A stretch of DNA of 64,000 nucleotides from Prunus persica (GCF_000346465.2 NC_034009.1:12590747-12654746), one strand, 5' to 3'; positions 24,101 to 36,455 are shown, counted from the first letter of the stretch. Program-made: numbers and translations. Notes: a model not told the origin generated them from the sequence alone.

Positions 24101-27100
24101 ACAAAATTTACTAGTAGAACCTTCACCAATCATTTGCTGTCCACACAATGCTTCTCCTTGACTTAGAAAATTCTTATTGCCATGTATTTCCATATTGTCT
24201 ACATAATTCTTCAAAATGACTTCAAATGCATGCTGTACATGAAGTTTCAGAAGGGACACAGGCACATGCTTTTCTCCCCCAAATAGTGCAAACAGAGAGA
24301 GCATTTTCACTGCTGTTTGGAAAGAGGAGCCTTGAAGTACAGCTTCCAAGAATGCATCTACAGTAGATGAATGGTCTAACCGAATTACTTTCCCATCTTT
24401 GGTCACCAAACACAACAATTCATCCGTGTTGACTTCATTCAATAACCATGGTACAAGAGTACCAAGATAGGGAGCAAACAAGAGGTCCCAATGTGCCCAT
24501 AAGTTTAAATCAGACATCATTGGTCCCCTGAGTAGGATTTTAATTGCATCTTTGGATGTAACAGATTCATGGGTTTCTGCTGTCTGGCCAATGTTAGCAT
24601 TCACCAAAGTGCTCCTAAATGTGTCATTCTTACAGTGTTCTGGTGACTCCATACCGTAACTAGTTCCACATAATGTCATTGAAAAAAGAACACGTTTGGA
24701 AATTGCAGTGTTTTTATGCTTCCCCACTAAACTTAGAAAATCTTCTACCGAACCATTTTCGATGGTTTGGAAACCAATCGATGGGAACTGCTTCCTAAGC
24801 AGTAAAGGAATATTCAGTTTGGTAATCTTTTCATCCTCCCATAAACTATTTAAAGCTTGAGATACTAAAACAACCAAATGATCCTGGGGCATGCAAACCT
24901 CCAAAGGGCACTTCCCATTTCCGTCACCAGTCAAGAACTTGCACAGCTCATGTGGCAGTAGACAGGAATATTTTTCTAAGAACATTAGAAATTCCCCAAA
25001 ACCAAGGCATCTAAATTCCTTGACACAAAATTCTTCCACCAACCAAAGCTCACAATTGCAAAGCTTTCTGAAAAAGATAAACATCTTCTCCTGAATTGTT
25101 TTACCATTGATGGGCATTCCATGATCACTCTCAAAAAACGTCGCAACTTTCCTGATTATGTCTTCAACTGAAACACCTGTGAAGTCTAATCACAAAATAC
25201 AATAAGCCATACCAGTTTCATGAGAGGATGAACATGTGAACGGCCGAAAGGGTGTCAAACTAATTGGATCATTTTACACAGCGAACTTGCTACTGACGGA
25301 CTAGGATATGCAGTCATGGCAGTGAGGACTAGCTAGTCACACACGACGACCATCTTTCCTCAATAATGATTTTATTTATTTATATATGCTGGCTCATTAT
25401 ATACTTTAGTTGACTATTTGTATTGGAAATGGGAAAAACACACCGATTCACTTAGAATTTCTCTGTTTTTCTCTTTTTTGATACCCAGAAATCCACCAAT
25501 CCGCACACAGCTTAAAACTGGGACCCCCCAGCCCCCTGGGCGGCGCTTTGGGAGGCAGGAAACACTAGCAAATATCTAGGTAGGTACCTTTTGGGGTTTC
25601 AAACCTCAGACCACATGGGAGCAAACCATGGGCCTGACAATTCCCACATTGGTAGAATTTCTCTGTTATTGCATATAAACAGATCTATAATTATTTCACC
25701 TTGGTAATCAAATTCAAAGGTGAACATAGAATTGACACCACTCTTTTTCAAACCAAAGGCTAAGTAGGGCCCAACTTTGTAGTTAGATAACCAACCCAAG
25801 GCCAATGAGATCAAAGAGTATCATTTCTAGAAAAATGAGATTGGCTGCCATTGTCCCTCAACAATGAGAAATTATAGAATAGTACTGTATCACCACGTCA
25901 GCTGGTGATACTCCCACGCAAAATACGCCATGTGTCAATCTTTTTTAAATAAATTTGATTTTTTACAAGCTGTATTTAAAAATTTACATATAGAATAAAA
26001 TTTTAGAAAGACAAAACAAAAGACAGCATAACCACACCCAATTCCCCCACTCCCCCTGCTTGCTGTCCCCTCTCTCTATCTCTATAAAAATCTGCAAGAT
26101 CTCTTAAACCATGGGAGCAGAAAACAAAACCAATATCATATATTCTAAGTATGTAAGGAGTATCCATCACTTAAACCCAGTTCGATAAAAATCTAAATCT
26201 TCAACTTGGGTTTTCATTTTCAAGCATAGCTCAAGAAAAAAAAGTAAACTGTAAACTGGGTTGGTGTTTTTTGTCTTAATATGTATCAGGAAGTGAGTGA
26301 TGGAGGAGGAGAAGGAGAATCTTAATCCCTTTGGTAATATTGTGGAGAAAAATCAGCCCAAAAAAAAGGCATTATGATTCTCTTTGCACGTCGATCCAAT
26401 GAAATAGAGATATGGTTGTTGTTTATGGAATAGAGCGATGGACGGAGGAAGAAAATGACAGGGAGGGCGCATCAGTCAAGGGAGCCAGGGTCGGGGTGGG
26501 CGGTGGTTCTTCTGCCTTTTGGATATTCTTATTTTCTCAATTTTATTTTAAAGATAAAAACATATTTAAAGTCCAGCTGTTAAAAAAAAATTAATTATTT
26601 AAAAATAATAATAATACGTGGCATATTTTGAATGGAAGTATCACCAGCTGACGTGGTGATACGGTACCATTGTATAATTTCTCCTCAACAACTAGTTGAC
26701 AGGACTGGTACACCAAAGACACTTGCAGATTATGCAATGGTGGCTCCAGAATCTCTGGTATTAATCACAATATTCTTGCAAAACAAGGCATAAATAAAAC
26801 CATGTGGCACATCAGTATCTATTGGAATCCTAATTTCTGGATTAAACAAGAGAACCTTACCATTGATCACAGCATTGACTCTCTCTTCCATCGCTTCTCC
26901 TCCGGTGACTCTGAAGACTTGACCCCTACCTACAGGTCCACATCTACTTTTCTGGGGCATTGGTGCTTTGTCCGTGCTCTGTTGTGGCTGGGACTCAACT
27001 GGAAGTAGTTGAACAGATGTGTAGGACTGAGCAGGGTACCGAACCAATTTCTGGGGATTCTGTGGAGCCAAAGATGATACAGCCTGTTGGAGTTGAGAGC

Positions 27101-30100
27101 AGTCCTTACAGACGTGTCCGGCTTGACCACACAGAAAGCAGACTTTTGATTCAGAAGGAGATCCTCCGGATAACCCTTTGTGTATGTTGTTCTTCTGACT
27201 CATTTGGAGGACCTTCCGCCTACTACGGACTCTCTCACGACGTGGATAATACTGTTGATCCTGCTCCATGCAGGCTGCCATAACATTGTCATAATCACTA
27301 GTGTATAAGTATCGTACAGATCTTTGTTATAAGTTTTTAACGTGTTTTCAAAGAAGATACAATCAGAATACAGAGTTGTCTTGGGTCACTTGGCCTAGAA
27401 ATTAAATGATTTGTTCCATCTTTGATCTTACTGCTTCCTATCCCTTTTTGTGTTAACCTCCTATGGAAAATTTAGCAGAAAACTTTTTCTGCTGCACAGC
27501 ATTTCTTTTGACTTGCTCATGCAGCCACGCTAGCTGTCCTAACATAAATGAAGATTGTAAAAATTTGAAAAAGAAAAAGATGCACTTAAGATTAAGCACT
27601 GCTATTTGATTACAAACACTAAGTGGCTATAAATATTGATATCACGATGAACACATCATAAGCACAATATCAAATTGACCTTTCAAAACAGCCAATCCTT
27701 TTTGCACACTCAGCTACTCTCTTGTTCAGTATTTCATTGTCTGCATGTTCTTCATCTGTAGGTTTTTTAGTTTTATTTTTAAGAGATATTTAGTGATATA
27801 CCCATTTCTAGCACTAATATTATAAATAAACCCTACACAATTGAATTTCTATAAACACCCCCAAAAAAAAACCCAAAAAATGACAGCTGGCCTTATTGAA
27901 TTTAATATTAATTATTAAATTACTTTGATGCCCTATTAAGTGTTTTGGGTATTTTTATGAGATTTTGGGGTTGGGCTTGTTTTAAGAAATTAATGGCAGT
28001 TTTGTAATTTATAAGAAGTTAAAAGTTTTTTTGTTATGTTGTAAATGGGCTTTGGGTGTGTATCTAAAGTCCATTTCATATGGGGTATTTTTATAATTTG
28101 GGTCCCCATATTGGGTATAATAGTGGATCTCCCTATTTTTAATTCAGTTCTGACAAAAGAAAAAGAAAGAGAAATATGAACCAACAGTTCCAAAAATTAC
28201 AAAACAATACAAAACGGGCAATACTGCACCACAGCCTAACCACTAGTAATGAAAACAGGACTTCAAAAAGTAACATTACTCTGTATTTTATTGTCTACTG
28301 CAATAAAATTTGTTTCCTTTCCAAACAAAAAAGAAAAAAAGAAAAAAAAAGCAACATTACTCACTCAGTGTATGCTCAGTATTGTGTTCTGTACTGACTC
28401 GTACTGCATCCTTAATACTTGGTTCTACATCTGTGCTCAAATACTCAGAACACTTATGAGTACAAGTGTTAGTTAACCAGTGTTGGCCAATGGATTGGAA
28501 TGTATCGTACATGCTATCCCACATTCCAAATTTGATAGATGAGACCTGCAACAAATGTTACTTGTTAAACAATGCCAAAGAAGCAAAAAAATTTGTTGGA
28601 AATAACATACAAGAATAGAAATTGTGAAACCTGATAAACCGGAACCTATAATTGTCCTCTAGAAGCACAACATCGAATTTTAAAAGACCATTATTCACTA
28701 CATTTAGTTCTCTCTTGTACACTTTCCATGCTCAGGTCGAATTGTTTGTTACTTTTTATTAATTATTTATTACTAACAAAAAACCCAGTTCTTTACGGCA
28801 AACTAAGAGACTAAATAATATCCTGGTATCAAAATATTGCCTTCAACTGGATCCACAGGCCAACAAGAAGCATTGCTTGACAAGCTGAGTAAGAGAAAGT
28901 CAATAAGAGACAGCAAAGCAGCATTAATGTTTCTAAGCAAGTTGATAAACAAGATTGTAAGGAGCACTCTACTTTTATGAGGCTATGCAACAAGAGTCAC
29001 CACTTCCTGTTTTGATAAATTATAATTACAGACGGCGGCGAAAATGATCCAACAAATTTAAAAGTCGATCTAAAAAATTCTGGGCAAAACTCTTGGAAAC
29101 TGTCTTACACAACAGCATCAGATTATAGTAACAATTTCAGTTCTAGGACAAATAACTGATAATTGCAAACATACATACATACATACATACATACAAATAA
29201 CTGAAATACTACAAACAACAATGCATATGTACATATATACATACATATATATCATTGGTCAAATTTTGAAAGGAATCGTAAAACTGTAGGAAAAATAAGA
29301 AATATTCAAAGTAAATGCATAACTTATAATTAACCAAAAGTAGCAGAGCTGATTTTTTTTTTTTTTTTTTTTCTTTTTAAAGAGAAACTTTAGAGCACTT
29401 CCAGCTGAAGGCTGTGGCCCGGGCAGGAGGGGGCCCAAGCACCAGGTAGAGGTTCCAGCGCACAAATGCAGCCCGGGCAGCTGGTTGGCTCCACAAGCCT
29501 GGGCAGGCCCGAAGACAAGAACAGCCTTGGCTGTTGCCTGGGTTTGCTGACGTCAGCGATGAAAAAAATTTAAGAAAACAATAAAAATTTCAGAATTTTA
29601 AAAAAATAAATACTTAGTCATATTCTTCACTTCCCACACCAAACTCTATATAAATTACTCTCCTCATATCTCATGTGAATAGTGGTTGCCCTTGGGGTGC
29701 CATGGCAATGGGTGGAAACACCACAAGCCTTTTGCAAGGGCTGCCACTATTCACGTGAATAGTAACAGCCCTTGCCTTGCCATTGCCCTTTGCCATGGCA
29801 AATGGGTGGGAGTGCTCTTATACATTTTTTAAAAAAAAAGGATACAAAACATGCCAGTGGATAAGAAATCCATGACAGAACAATCAGAAATCGAACTACA
29901 ACATAATAATCAAACTCAATAGTCTAGACTCCATTGATCCTACAATAGGATCAAGATAGGAAAGTCATTTCACCGCAGGCATTAGATCTCTCATTATAGA
30001 TGGATAAGCTACGTCCTTAAAGACTGGATTCACTGAAGCCCATAAGGATGCCCAAAACTCAATCATCATTCCACAGTTCCTCGATAGAGTTGATAATTGC

Positions 30101-33100
30101 ACAGGATTTCAATGAAGGACAAAAGAGAAACATTCCAACTAAATGCACGACTTATAATTAACCAAAAGTAAAAGAAATGATGATTGCTAAAGATTTCAAT
30201 GAAGGGGTCCACACATTAAAGGAATCCGGGTAAACTGCCAAAATGCCTCCTGAACTTGTACCTAATTATCAATTTACCCCCTGGCTGTTTTTGTTAGAAA
30301 ATTAAAGACTCGAACTAAATTTTATTCTCAATTCCACCCCCCCCCCCCCCCCAAAAAAAAAAACCACCCTCTAAAACATTTTAGGGTAAAAAAATGGGTT
30401 GGTGCCGTGGTTATTGGTTTCGGGGGAGTTGATTCTCCATCCTCTGGGTTCGTGAAAGGTGGTCTCTGAAGGGGGATGGGGAACTTCAAATTTTTTATTT
30501 GTAATAATTTGGAATAAATCGGTGGTTGTGAGTTTGGGGTAACGGGTGGTTGCGGGGGATATGGGTTCAATGGGGGTGGGTCTGTGGGTTCTGGGTTCAT
30601 TGAGGGGTAGTAGTCATGGGGGAATCGGGTTAGGATGGGAAGGGGTGAATGGTCTGGGAGGTAAAAAAAAACTGAAGGGAAGTTGGGGATTGGTCTGGAG
30701 TGAAGGGTTGGTGGTCATGAGGGAAATGGGGTGGAGAAGAAGACCACGAGAAAGAGAGAATAAAATTTAGTTCGAGTCTTTAATTTTCTATAAATAAAAA
30801 AAAGGTCGGGGTAAATTGATAATTAGGTACAAGTTCAGGGGGCATTTTGGCAGTTTACCAAAGGAATCCAGACTGTTTGGAAAGCACACGATACGCATCT
30901 TTCACATATTAGTTTATTTAAAAATCTCAGCCCTCCATAAAGACTTTCATGTACACAAAATCATCAATCCAAATTTTTTTTTATAACTTTACCTGTTTCG
31001 AATAATTCTACAAGGCAGCAGTAATGATTATGTGACTTTTGGATAAGAAAAAGTTTATGAACTAGACTTTTAAGATTAACCATTAAATATTGCCAGTAAT
31101 ATCATAAAAAATAAATAACATTGCATCTACCGCAATAACTTACAGCAACATTCAGCAGTCCAATCAATGGGTATGAATAAAACATTGACATGATTGTTTT
31201 TGACTTCTTATAATGTGTATTATAAGACCGAAGCATGCTCCAAAGTACCTACAAGAAACAGAAGACATTTGCTGAGAACCTATATTTGTAGAAATTGAAA
31301 CTGAAGCATTACTTAAAATGAACTAGAGAATCACTACAGTTAAGCAAATCCAAACCATAAGTGAACATCTTAGCACTAATGCTCTTAGGATAAAGGCTTC
31401 TTGTTTTTAAGGAAACGGAAATTACCACAGAAGAGAAAAAAATGAAAGATGGATAAGAAGTTCATGCAAAAGCTACTCCTGTATTTAAAGAAGATAAGGT
31501 TGCATGACTAAAAACTCACCCCAATTAAGACAAATACACCAAACAGAATATCCCTAAATTTCTTAGACAAAGATGGTCAAAGAGAGGTTAATCTAATATG
31601 CAATAATTGTCATCAAAGATTCTTCTCTCCACCCAAACAACCCAACTGCACAATGCCAAGTAGTAGTCTTCATATTCACACCAATACCCAGAAAATCTTC
31701 GACCAGCAGAGAATAACAGTTTCTTGGCCAAACACATTCTGAAACCTACGCCAAATTGGTGAAGGAAAGAGCAAAGCAAGGAAATATAAATAGCAATCTC
31801 ACAGGCTTCTTTGCACAAGACACACCAACTGGGAGATAAGTATATAGTTCTTTGTATTTTGGGGTAGCATATCACAAGTATTTGATTTCCTTATGTGCAA
31901 GAATCTGGTACCAGTTTCACAATCACTCTACTACAATTATAAAAAAAAGGCAAGAACACCAAGATTCCCCGACCATAGATACAAAGTATTTACAGGAAAA
32001 GACCCCTGACCCCAGAGTACTCCAATTTTTTTAGGACCAGAGTGGATTCGACAAGATGTTAAAACTAGATGATAGAGAAAAACTCGAAGAATTCCTATCA
32101 TCTATATTTAGGTTCCTTCTAAACGCTAAGCTCTACAAAGTCACCCTAAACCCATAAAAAAAAACTGGAAATACGAGTCACCCTACCAACTGCCTTCCCA
32201 AAAATGAATTTTTACCCAACCACCAGTTCAGACAAAAATAAGGAAAAAAGGATACCCCTTAAAAAGAACCCCTTCACAACCTGAGAATCCCACCCATTAG
32301 AATGTACTCCATACTCACACCCGATGATAGAACACAATAAGGAGAATGCTCTAAGACTAAGTTAAGACCAGAAGAGATAATTGATAAGCCAACAAGCTCA
32401 ACTTTCTTAGTATGAGACAATTTAACAAGCTAAGGATTAATAAAAGATTTATTTGAAATGTGTTTCTTATTTCTTTAAATGCATATACATAGGATATGAG
32501 AAAGAGCATCAAATACCAACAATTCTTCCACAGAAAGAATTCTTTCACACGAAAAAAAAAACTTAGATCAATTACATTTCACTATATATATATACATATA
32601 TATATATAAAAATCATTATATACATATATGTGAGAATTTCTGGCTACATTAATGAGGAAAATTCTCTAGCATGGCGTTCCTTCAATTATTTTGAACTCGG
32701 AAAAACTGGTAAATCTATATGAAGTTCAATCAATGGAAACTTCATTACAACTTCTGAAAAGGTATGAAAATATGTAAACAACTCAAATTCATCAGACAAA
32801 TAGACACAAATCCATTGACGAGTGTTTGATCCAGGCAGTAAAATATATCTTCATAATCAATTATTCATATATCATAACAGCATGAACATACCTTAGCCAC
32901 AGGCTGCTCCTGACATGCTTCCTTCCAAGTTGTAACGAACATCCTCAAAAGAGTATCGGTAATTGAAAGATCAATTATATGCACATCACTAAACTCCTCT
33001 GTTCCACAGCCATTCTTTGTAGGAAGAACATCTTGATCTACCTTGTCACTCTTACGCAATTTTATGGGCACAGAGATGGGGCTGCTTAGATTTCCATATT

Positions 33101-35365
33101 TTCTTTTTTTTTTAACAGATCCATTACCCTCATTATGCTTTTGGCTTCCACTAACTGGAGAAATGTGGGTCGATTCGAGCCAACACCTCTCTTCTATTGC
33201 TGACAAGTTAGTACAGCTACTCGCTCTTTCAGAGATTTTAGCAGATTGTGATGAAAAGTTAACCTGACTGCTTATAGCATCATCATTATTTTTGTCATCT
33301 TCTTCATGTGAATAATCCCTATTACCTCCATGCTTTGAGCTCGAAGGAACAAACCTATCTTGCTTAACACAAAAATCCTTGTGCACAACAGAAAACAATT
33401 CAGCTTGCTGAGAAATGGCACAAAAATGTTTATCTAGCCGCTTTTTCAATGTGGAGAAAATTGGTGGCTTCTTCCTAGAGCGCCACACTCTTAATTCCTT
33501 TTTGGATTTCCTTAGAGCAGCACGTTCTAACTTCTTGGCTTCAAGGATGTAAGAAACATGCACCCTATGATCATAAAGTTTACTTCAATCAGGAGCATTA
33601 TAAATTATAATTTCTAGTACTTTCAAAGGACTGAAAACTTATGTTATCCAAAATGTGCATTAATTATTTAAAAAACAAATCAAAAGTCCATGCCAAATGT
33701 AATTTTAACCATTCAAAGCACCAACATTTTGATAATTTTTGTAGAAGGAAGGGGTTGTACATCTTTCACCATACAAAATCGTTAATATTATTAGACACAA
33801 TGAATATTTATCACAAAGTAGAAGCGAAAAATGTGAGACATACCCCAAGCTACAAATTCGAATTCCGAGCTTTTCTTTGCTTGCAACTGATCGCTTCTTA
33901 ACAATAAAATCCAAAAATTCTTCAACAGAATCGTCCGTAACTTCACGTTTATGTGTTTGAAATCCAATGAGTAAAAATACTATTTCCTCACTAGTTATCT
34001 TAAACACTTCAGTTGTATCAGAACTCACTTGGAAATAATGCAAAACAAGTGGGTGCAGCAACAAAGGGCCTAATCCCAGCTCTTCAAACTGCTGAATATT
34101 CTCATTCTTGCAGATTGCTAGTTCCAAATCATACAATGAAGTAATTTTTCGAACCCCAACAAAGCAATGGATATATGCATTTATCTGAATACCAATAGAA
34201 AATGAGCAAAAATTGGTAGGATTTAATACATAAAGATGCACATTTTAAATACAAAATCTTACTCTTCATTCGGTTGCTGAGAAACCAACAGAAAAGTAGT
34301 GCATGTTCCCAGTGTTTGCTTCTATTATTTTACAAATGAAATCTCAGACTCAGATGAGCTATGCAGGCTAATAAATAGAGTGGACCTAGACCACTAAGGA
34401 TAGGTGAATACAGACAGCAAATTTCCTGGGTTTGAAGAGTCATAAGATATAAAGCCCGACAAGCCCAGAAAGCAAACAACTGTTCCAAAAGAGCCACTGA
34501 TGCCCCTAGGTCATTACTATCCTTTTTTTCCCTCAAACTAAAGTTCTCACTCTGTCATTAATCAACAGGAAAGTATGTTTCCTTAACAGAATTCGTTTTC
34601 AATGTATTCCTCGCGCAGACCAAATCTTTTTCAATTGGAAATTAAAGGGCTTTTATCTTCTCTATCAATTACACTCTATTCCCACAATTTCTCAGCAACC
34701 AAACAAAGTATTGACACAAATTAATTTGAAAAAATAAAAAAGAAACGGGGTAGATTATTGCTATCTCATTAGTCATTAGACATTACCCTGCCTTCAGTGA
34801 GCATTAGGCGGTGAAGAGACGGCACTTGGTACATTGGAAGCATCAGAGAGCTCCAAGCATCAACCTTGAGCATCAGAAGCGCAGACTCCAAGACCTTCCA
34901 CGCAGAGACGCTCCTTCCAGCCGCGACGAGTTCAGCGCGAGCCTTTTCCGCGGCGCCGTCGATCCTCTCCAGCATCTCCTTTGGCCAAAACGCTGAATTC
35001 GAGGGGTGCTGGAGAGGACCGACATTCGGGTTATCAGACAAGCTCTGCGGCGAAAAAGCTGAATTCGAGAGCTGTTGGGGATCGACATTCGGTCTCGGGT
35101 TCTCAGGTAAGGTCTGAGGCCGAAACGAAGAGTTGGGGAGCTGTTGGGGAGTGAAATTAGGGTTTTGGGTTGGGAAAGCTGGGTAGGGATTGAGGACAGG
35201 ATGGGATGGAAAAGCAGGGTTTGGAGGCAAAATATATGATGAATTGGTCGGGTTTTGGAGGGAGAAATTGGGGTTTAGAGGCTGTGGGTATGGATGCTGA
35301 AGTGGAGGCGGTTGCTGACGTGGCCCGCCAGATGGGGATCGGAAGTGATGAGGGTGCCCGAACAT
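13431..35365 (-). CDS. NOV: NO VEIN-like protein, copy 1 (13 exons, one in-frame TGA)
   Basis: Exons in transcript order: 34787-35365, 33844-34184, 32892-33630, 31144-31248, 28365-28545, 23405-25176, 21171-21383, 18683-20950, 17882-17991, 16492-16894, 16100-16414, 15655-15912, 13431-14483. All junctions are GT-AG and all phases agree; total 8,337 nt (2,778 residues). Arabidopsis NOV is about 2,700 residues. Visible parts: a Pro/Gln/Asn-rich N-terminus (1-130), a Lys/Ser-rich region, the ATPase N box LLELVQNADDN at the exon 6/7 junction, NNERGF and GYIGQKGIGF (GHKL G boxes), a long middle region, and NOV_C/DUF3883 at the end with GRLGE, YDI and EVK. Known Arabidopsis role: a plant-specific nuclear factor needed for leaf vein formation and auxin-dependent patterning. 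Oddity: codon 322 is TGA (33585-33587) where copy 2 has TGG; an acceptor at 33565/33564 would skip it in frame. It may be a functional variant or an early pseudogene. Confidence 0.85.
14764..15549. mobile_element. hAT-like MITE in the last intron of NOV copy 1
   Basis: Inverted ends CAGTGTTTTGAAAGG and CCTTTGAAAACATTG, flanked by an 8-bp direct repeat GTAAATAT (14756-14763 and 15550-15557). An 8-bp duplication points to the hAT superfamily. 786 bp, no transposase ORF. Confidence 0.8.
18140..18420. repeat. Possible SINE/MITE-like repeat rich in GGTTCGGTTT motifs
   Basis: Intronic stretch of GGTTCAG/GGTTTTT and AAACC motifs on both strands, in a style common to plant dispersed repeats. No clear termini or target duplication. 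Directly after it, at 18424-18441, are about 2.5 telomere-like CCCTAAA units. Confidence 0.3.
21045..21140. repeat. (GA)n(GACA)n microsatellite
   Basis: About 33 GA units followed by about 7 GACA units, ending 30 nt inside the intron after exon 7 of NOV copy 1. The matching place in copy 2 (about 44265-44290) has only a short purine-rich stretch. Confidence 0.95.
21840..22562 (-). mobile_element. LINE fragment with zf-RVT region
   Basis: On the minus strand a 130-codon frame carries the plant LINE zinc-binding RVT tail: a Cys pair and His-Cys (WCILCK...VVHLFLHC), NLWLRLFREFGISWV and the terminal WMVWLERNRLIF. A poly(A)-like tract lies at the lower-coordinate end (about 21843-21862). It is a 5'-truncated relic in intron 6 of NOV copy 1. 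Confidence 0.75.
25866..26683. mobile_element. Mutator-like MITE with long TIRs
   Basis: Termini GAGAAATTATA... and ...TATAATTTCTC form inverted repeats of at least 60 bp. They include the shared core ATCACCACGTCAGCTGGTGAT, 21 bases in the left arm of which the central CACGTCAGCTGGTG is invariant. Flanks CTCAACAAT (25857-25865) and CTCAACAAC (26684-26692) are a 9-bp target duplication with one mismatch, as expected for a MULE. 818 bp, no transposase. It lies in intron 5 of NOV copy 1. Confidence 0.85.
26730..27281 (-). pseudogene. Ty3/gypsy gag-protease fragment
   Basis: 183-codon minus-strand frame with a CCHC zinc knuckle (CFLCGQAGHVCKDC, residues about 48-61), a Gln/Pro-rich linker, and GRGQVFRVTGGEA, a signature at the gag-protease transition of plant Ty3/gypsy elements. 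No LTR or further pol was seen. It is an intronic relic lying against the Mutator-like MITE. Confidence 0.7.
27895..28135 (+). repeat. Dispersed repeat R1, copy 2 (inverted)
   Basis: Reverse complement of the repeat at 12335-12585, again ending near 'gtataatagtggatctcc'. Inside intron 5 of NOV copy 1. Confidence 0.6.
29393..29817. mobile_element. PIF/Harbinger-like MITE
   Basis: Starts GAGCACTTCCA and ends TGGGAGTGCTC, flanked by TTA on both sides (29390-29392 and 29818-29820). The interior contains ATTCACGTGAATAGT palindromes and 'gcccttgcc' runs, like elements A and B at 8447-10965, so it is the same family in internally deleted form. 425 bp, intron 4 of NOV copy 1. Confidence 0.75.
30228..30859. 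mobile_element. Mutator-like MITE with long TIRs and 10-bp TSD
   Basis: Left end (G)GGTAAACTGCCAAAATGCC and right end GGCATTTTGGCAGTTTACC form arms of about 55 bp, continued by a second inverted block (AAAATTAAAGACTCGAACTA at the inner side of the left arm). Flanked by the perfect direct repeat AAAGGAATCC (30218-30227 and 30860-30869). 632 bp, G-rich centre, no transposase. Intron 4 of NOV copy 1. Confidence 0.88.
31500..31880 (-). mobile_element. LINE fragment (zf-RVT tail), degenerate
   Basis: Minus-strand frame with LSPSWCVLCKEA, then a hydrophobic LLCSF..FGVGFR block and WVVWVERRIFDD. This is the pattern of the LINE RVT zinc-binding tail seen at 22170-22562, but more decayed. In intron 3 of NOV copy 1. 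Confidence 0.55.
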
Positions 35366-35371
35366 GGCCTT

Positions 35372-35373
<2 letters not shown>

Positions 35374-35411
<38 letters not shown>
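35374..35411. repeat. (GA)n microsatellite in the 5' leader of NOV copy 1
   Basis: About 18 GA repeats starting 8-9 bases upstream of the presumed ATG of copy 1. On the transcript it is a CT-rich tract, so it lies in the 5' UTR or core promoter. Copy 2 lacks it. Confidence 0.9.
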
Positions 35412-35413
<2 letters not shown>

Positions 35414-36455
35414 TCAGTTACCTGCCATCCATGTGGTCGCAGAGGTGTAAGAAAATAAAATTTTGATGAATGGGGACTGATTAAAAAAAGAAGACCTATG
35501 AATTCATACAGTGAACTTGTTACCAATTTATGTTAGAACTGAGATATCCGTTCAAACTCCGTTAAAATGTCACCGGCTCAGGCGAAGGGCTGAAAAAAAC
35601 ATCTTTTCACGTTTATTCTCGCAGAGAACCTACTTTAAGATCCAATAAGAAATTGCCATGTGACATACCCAGCCTCGATGTCCTCTTCCTCTATTCTCCC
35701 TACAGCATCCCCTCATTCCCACCATAACCAACAATCATCTAGACCCAACCTCCAACATCCTCCGGGCTCAGGCCAACTATGTACACTACTACGTTAGAAC
35801 AACCATCAATATGTTGACAAATGTCAATAAAAATAATAAAAATATTCATTAAGAGATAGCCAGTTGAAGGAACCAGCGCCTGGCAGTCAAAATAACAACA
35901 GGGTGGTCAACCACCAAGGTCTAAACTTTCTTATATTATTATGGTAAATAAACTGTACATCTTTGACGGCACCTAATAAATAGCTGTTATCTATTCTCTC
36001 TCTTTTTTGCTCGAAGCTGTCATCTATTCGACACAAGAGAAAGATGGTAAGTTTTGTAAATATACAATTTCATTTGATTGAAAAGTTGACCCAGATCCCA
36101 CATTGTTGCATGAGACATTTCTTTTCCATTGTACATACAACCACAGAGGCGACTCCCATTCTTCGATTAAATATGAAGAATCCTGGCTGACAGTCGCTAC
36201 ACCACATAGATATTAAAATTTAAACGAGGAGTTTCTTAGAATGCCGTTCTCAGCACCATCGTGTCCAATTCCAGCACACTAAGTTTCATCCAGAAAAGCA
36301 GAACTCGTCTGCAAATTAACTGGACTGGCCTACCAGTTTGATGTGTAAAATCTGGTTGAGCATGCAATGTAGTCCCCAAAATGCATAGCTGCATTTAGCT
36401 ATAATCTTTTTGCCAAGTCGATTTCAAACAGGTTTAGACCACCATGAAGTGCTTT
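35412..36455. other. Intergenic region between the two NOV genes
   Basis: Holds the 3' end of copy 2 and the promoter of copy 1 within about 1.05 kb. No ORF of note and no mobile element recognised. The short distance fits a simple tandem duplication. Confidence 0.5.

Noticed and set aside
29168..29195. (CATA)n tract
   Set aside because: Short ordinary microsatellite in an intron.
34811..35117. Plus-strand frames over exon 1 of NOV copy 1
   Set aside because: Antisense shadows of the Pro-rich exon 1; the same occurs over exon 1 of copy 2 (51466-51760).
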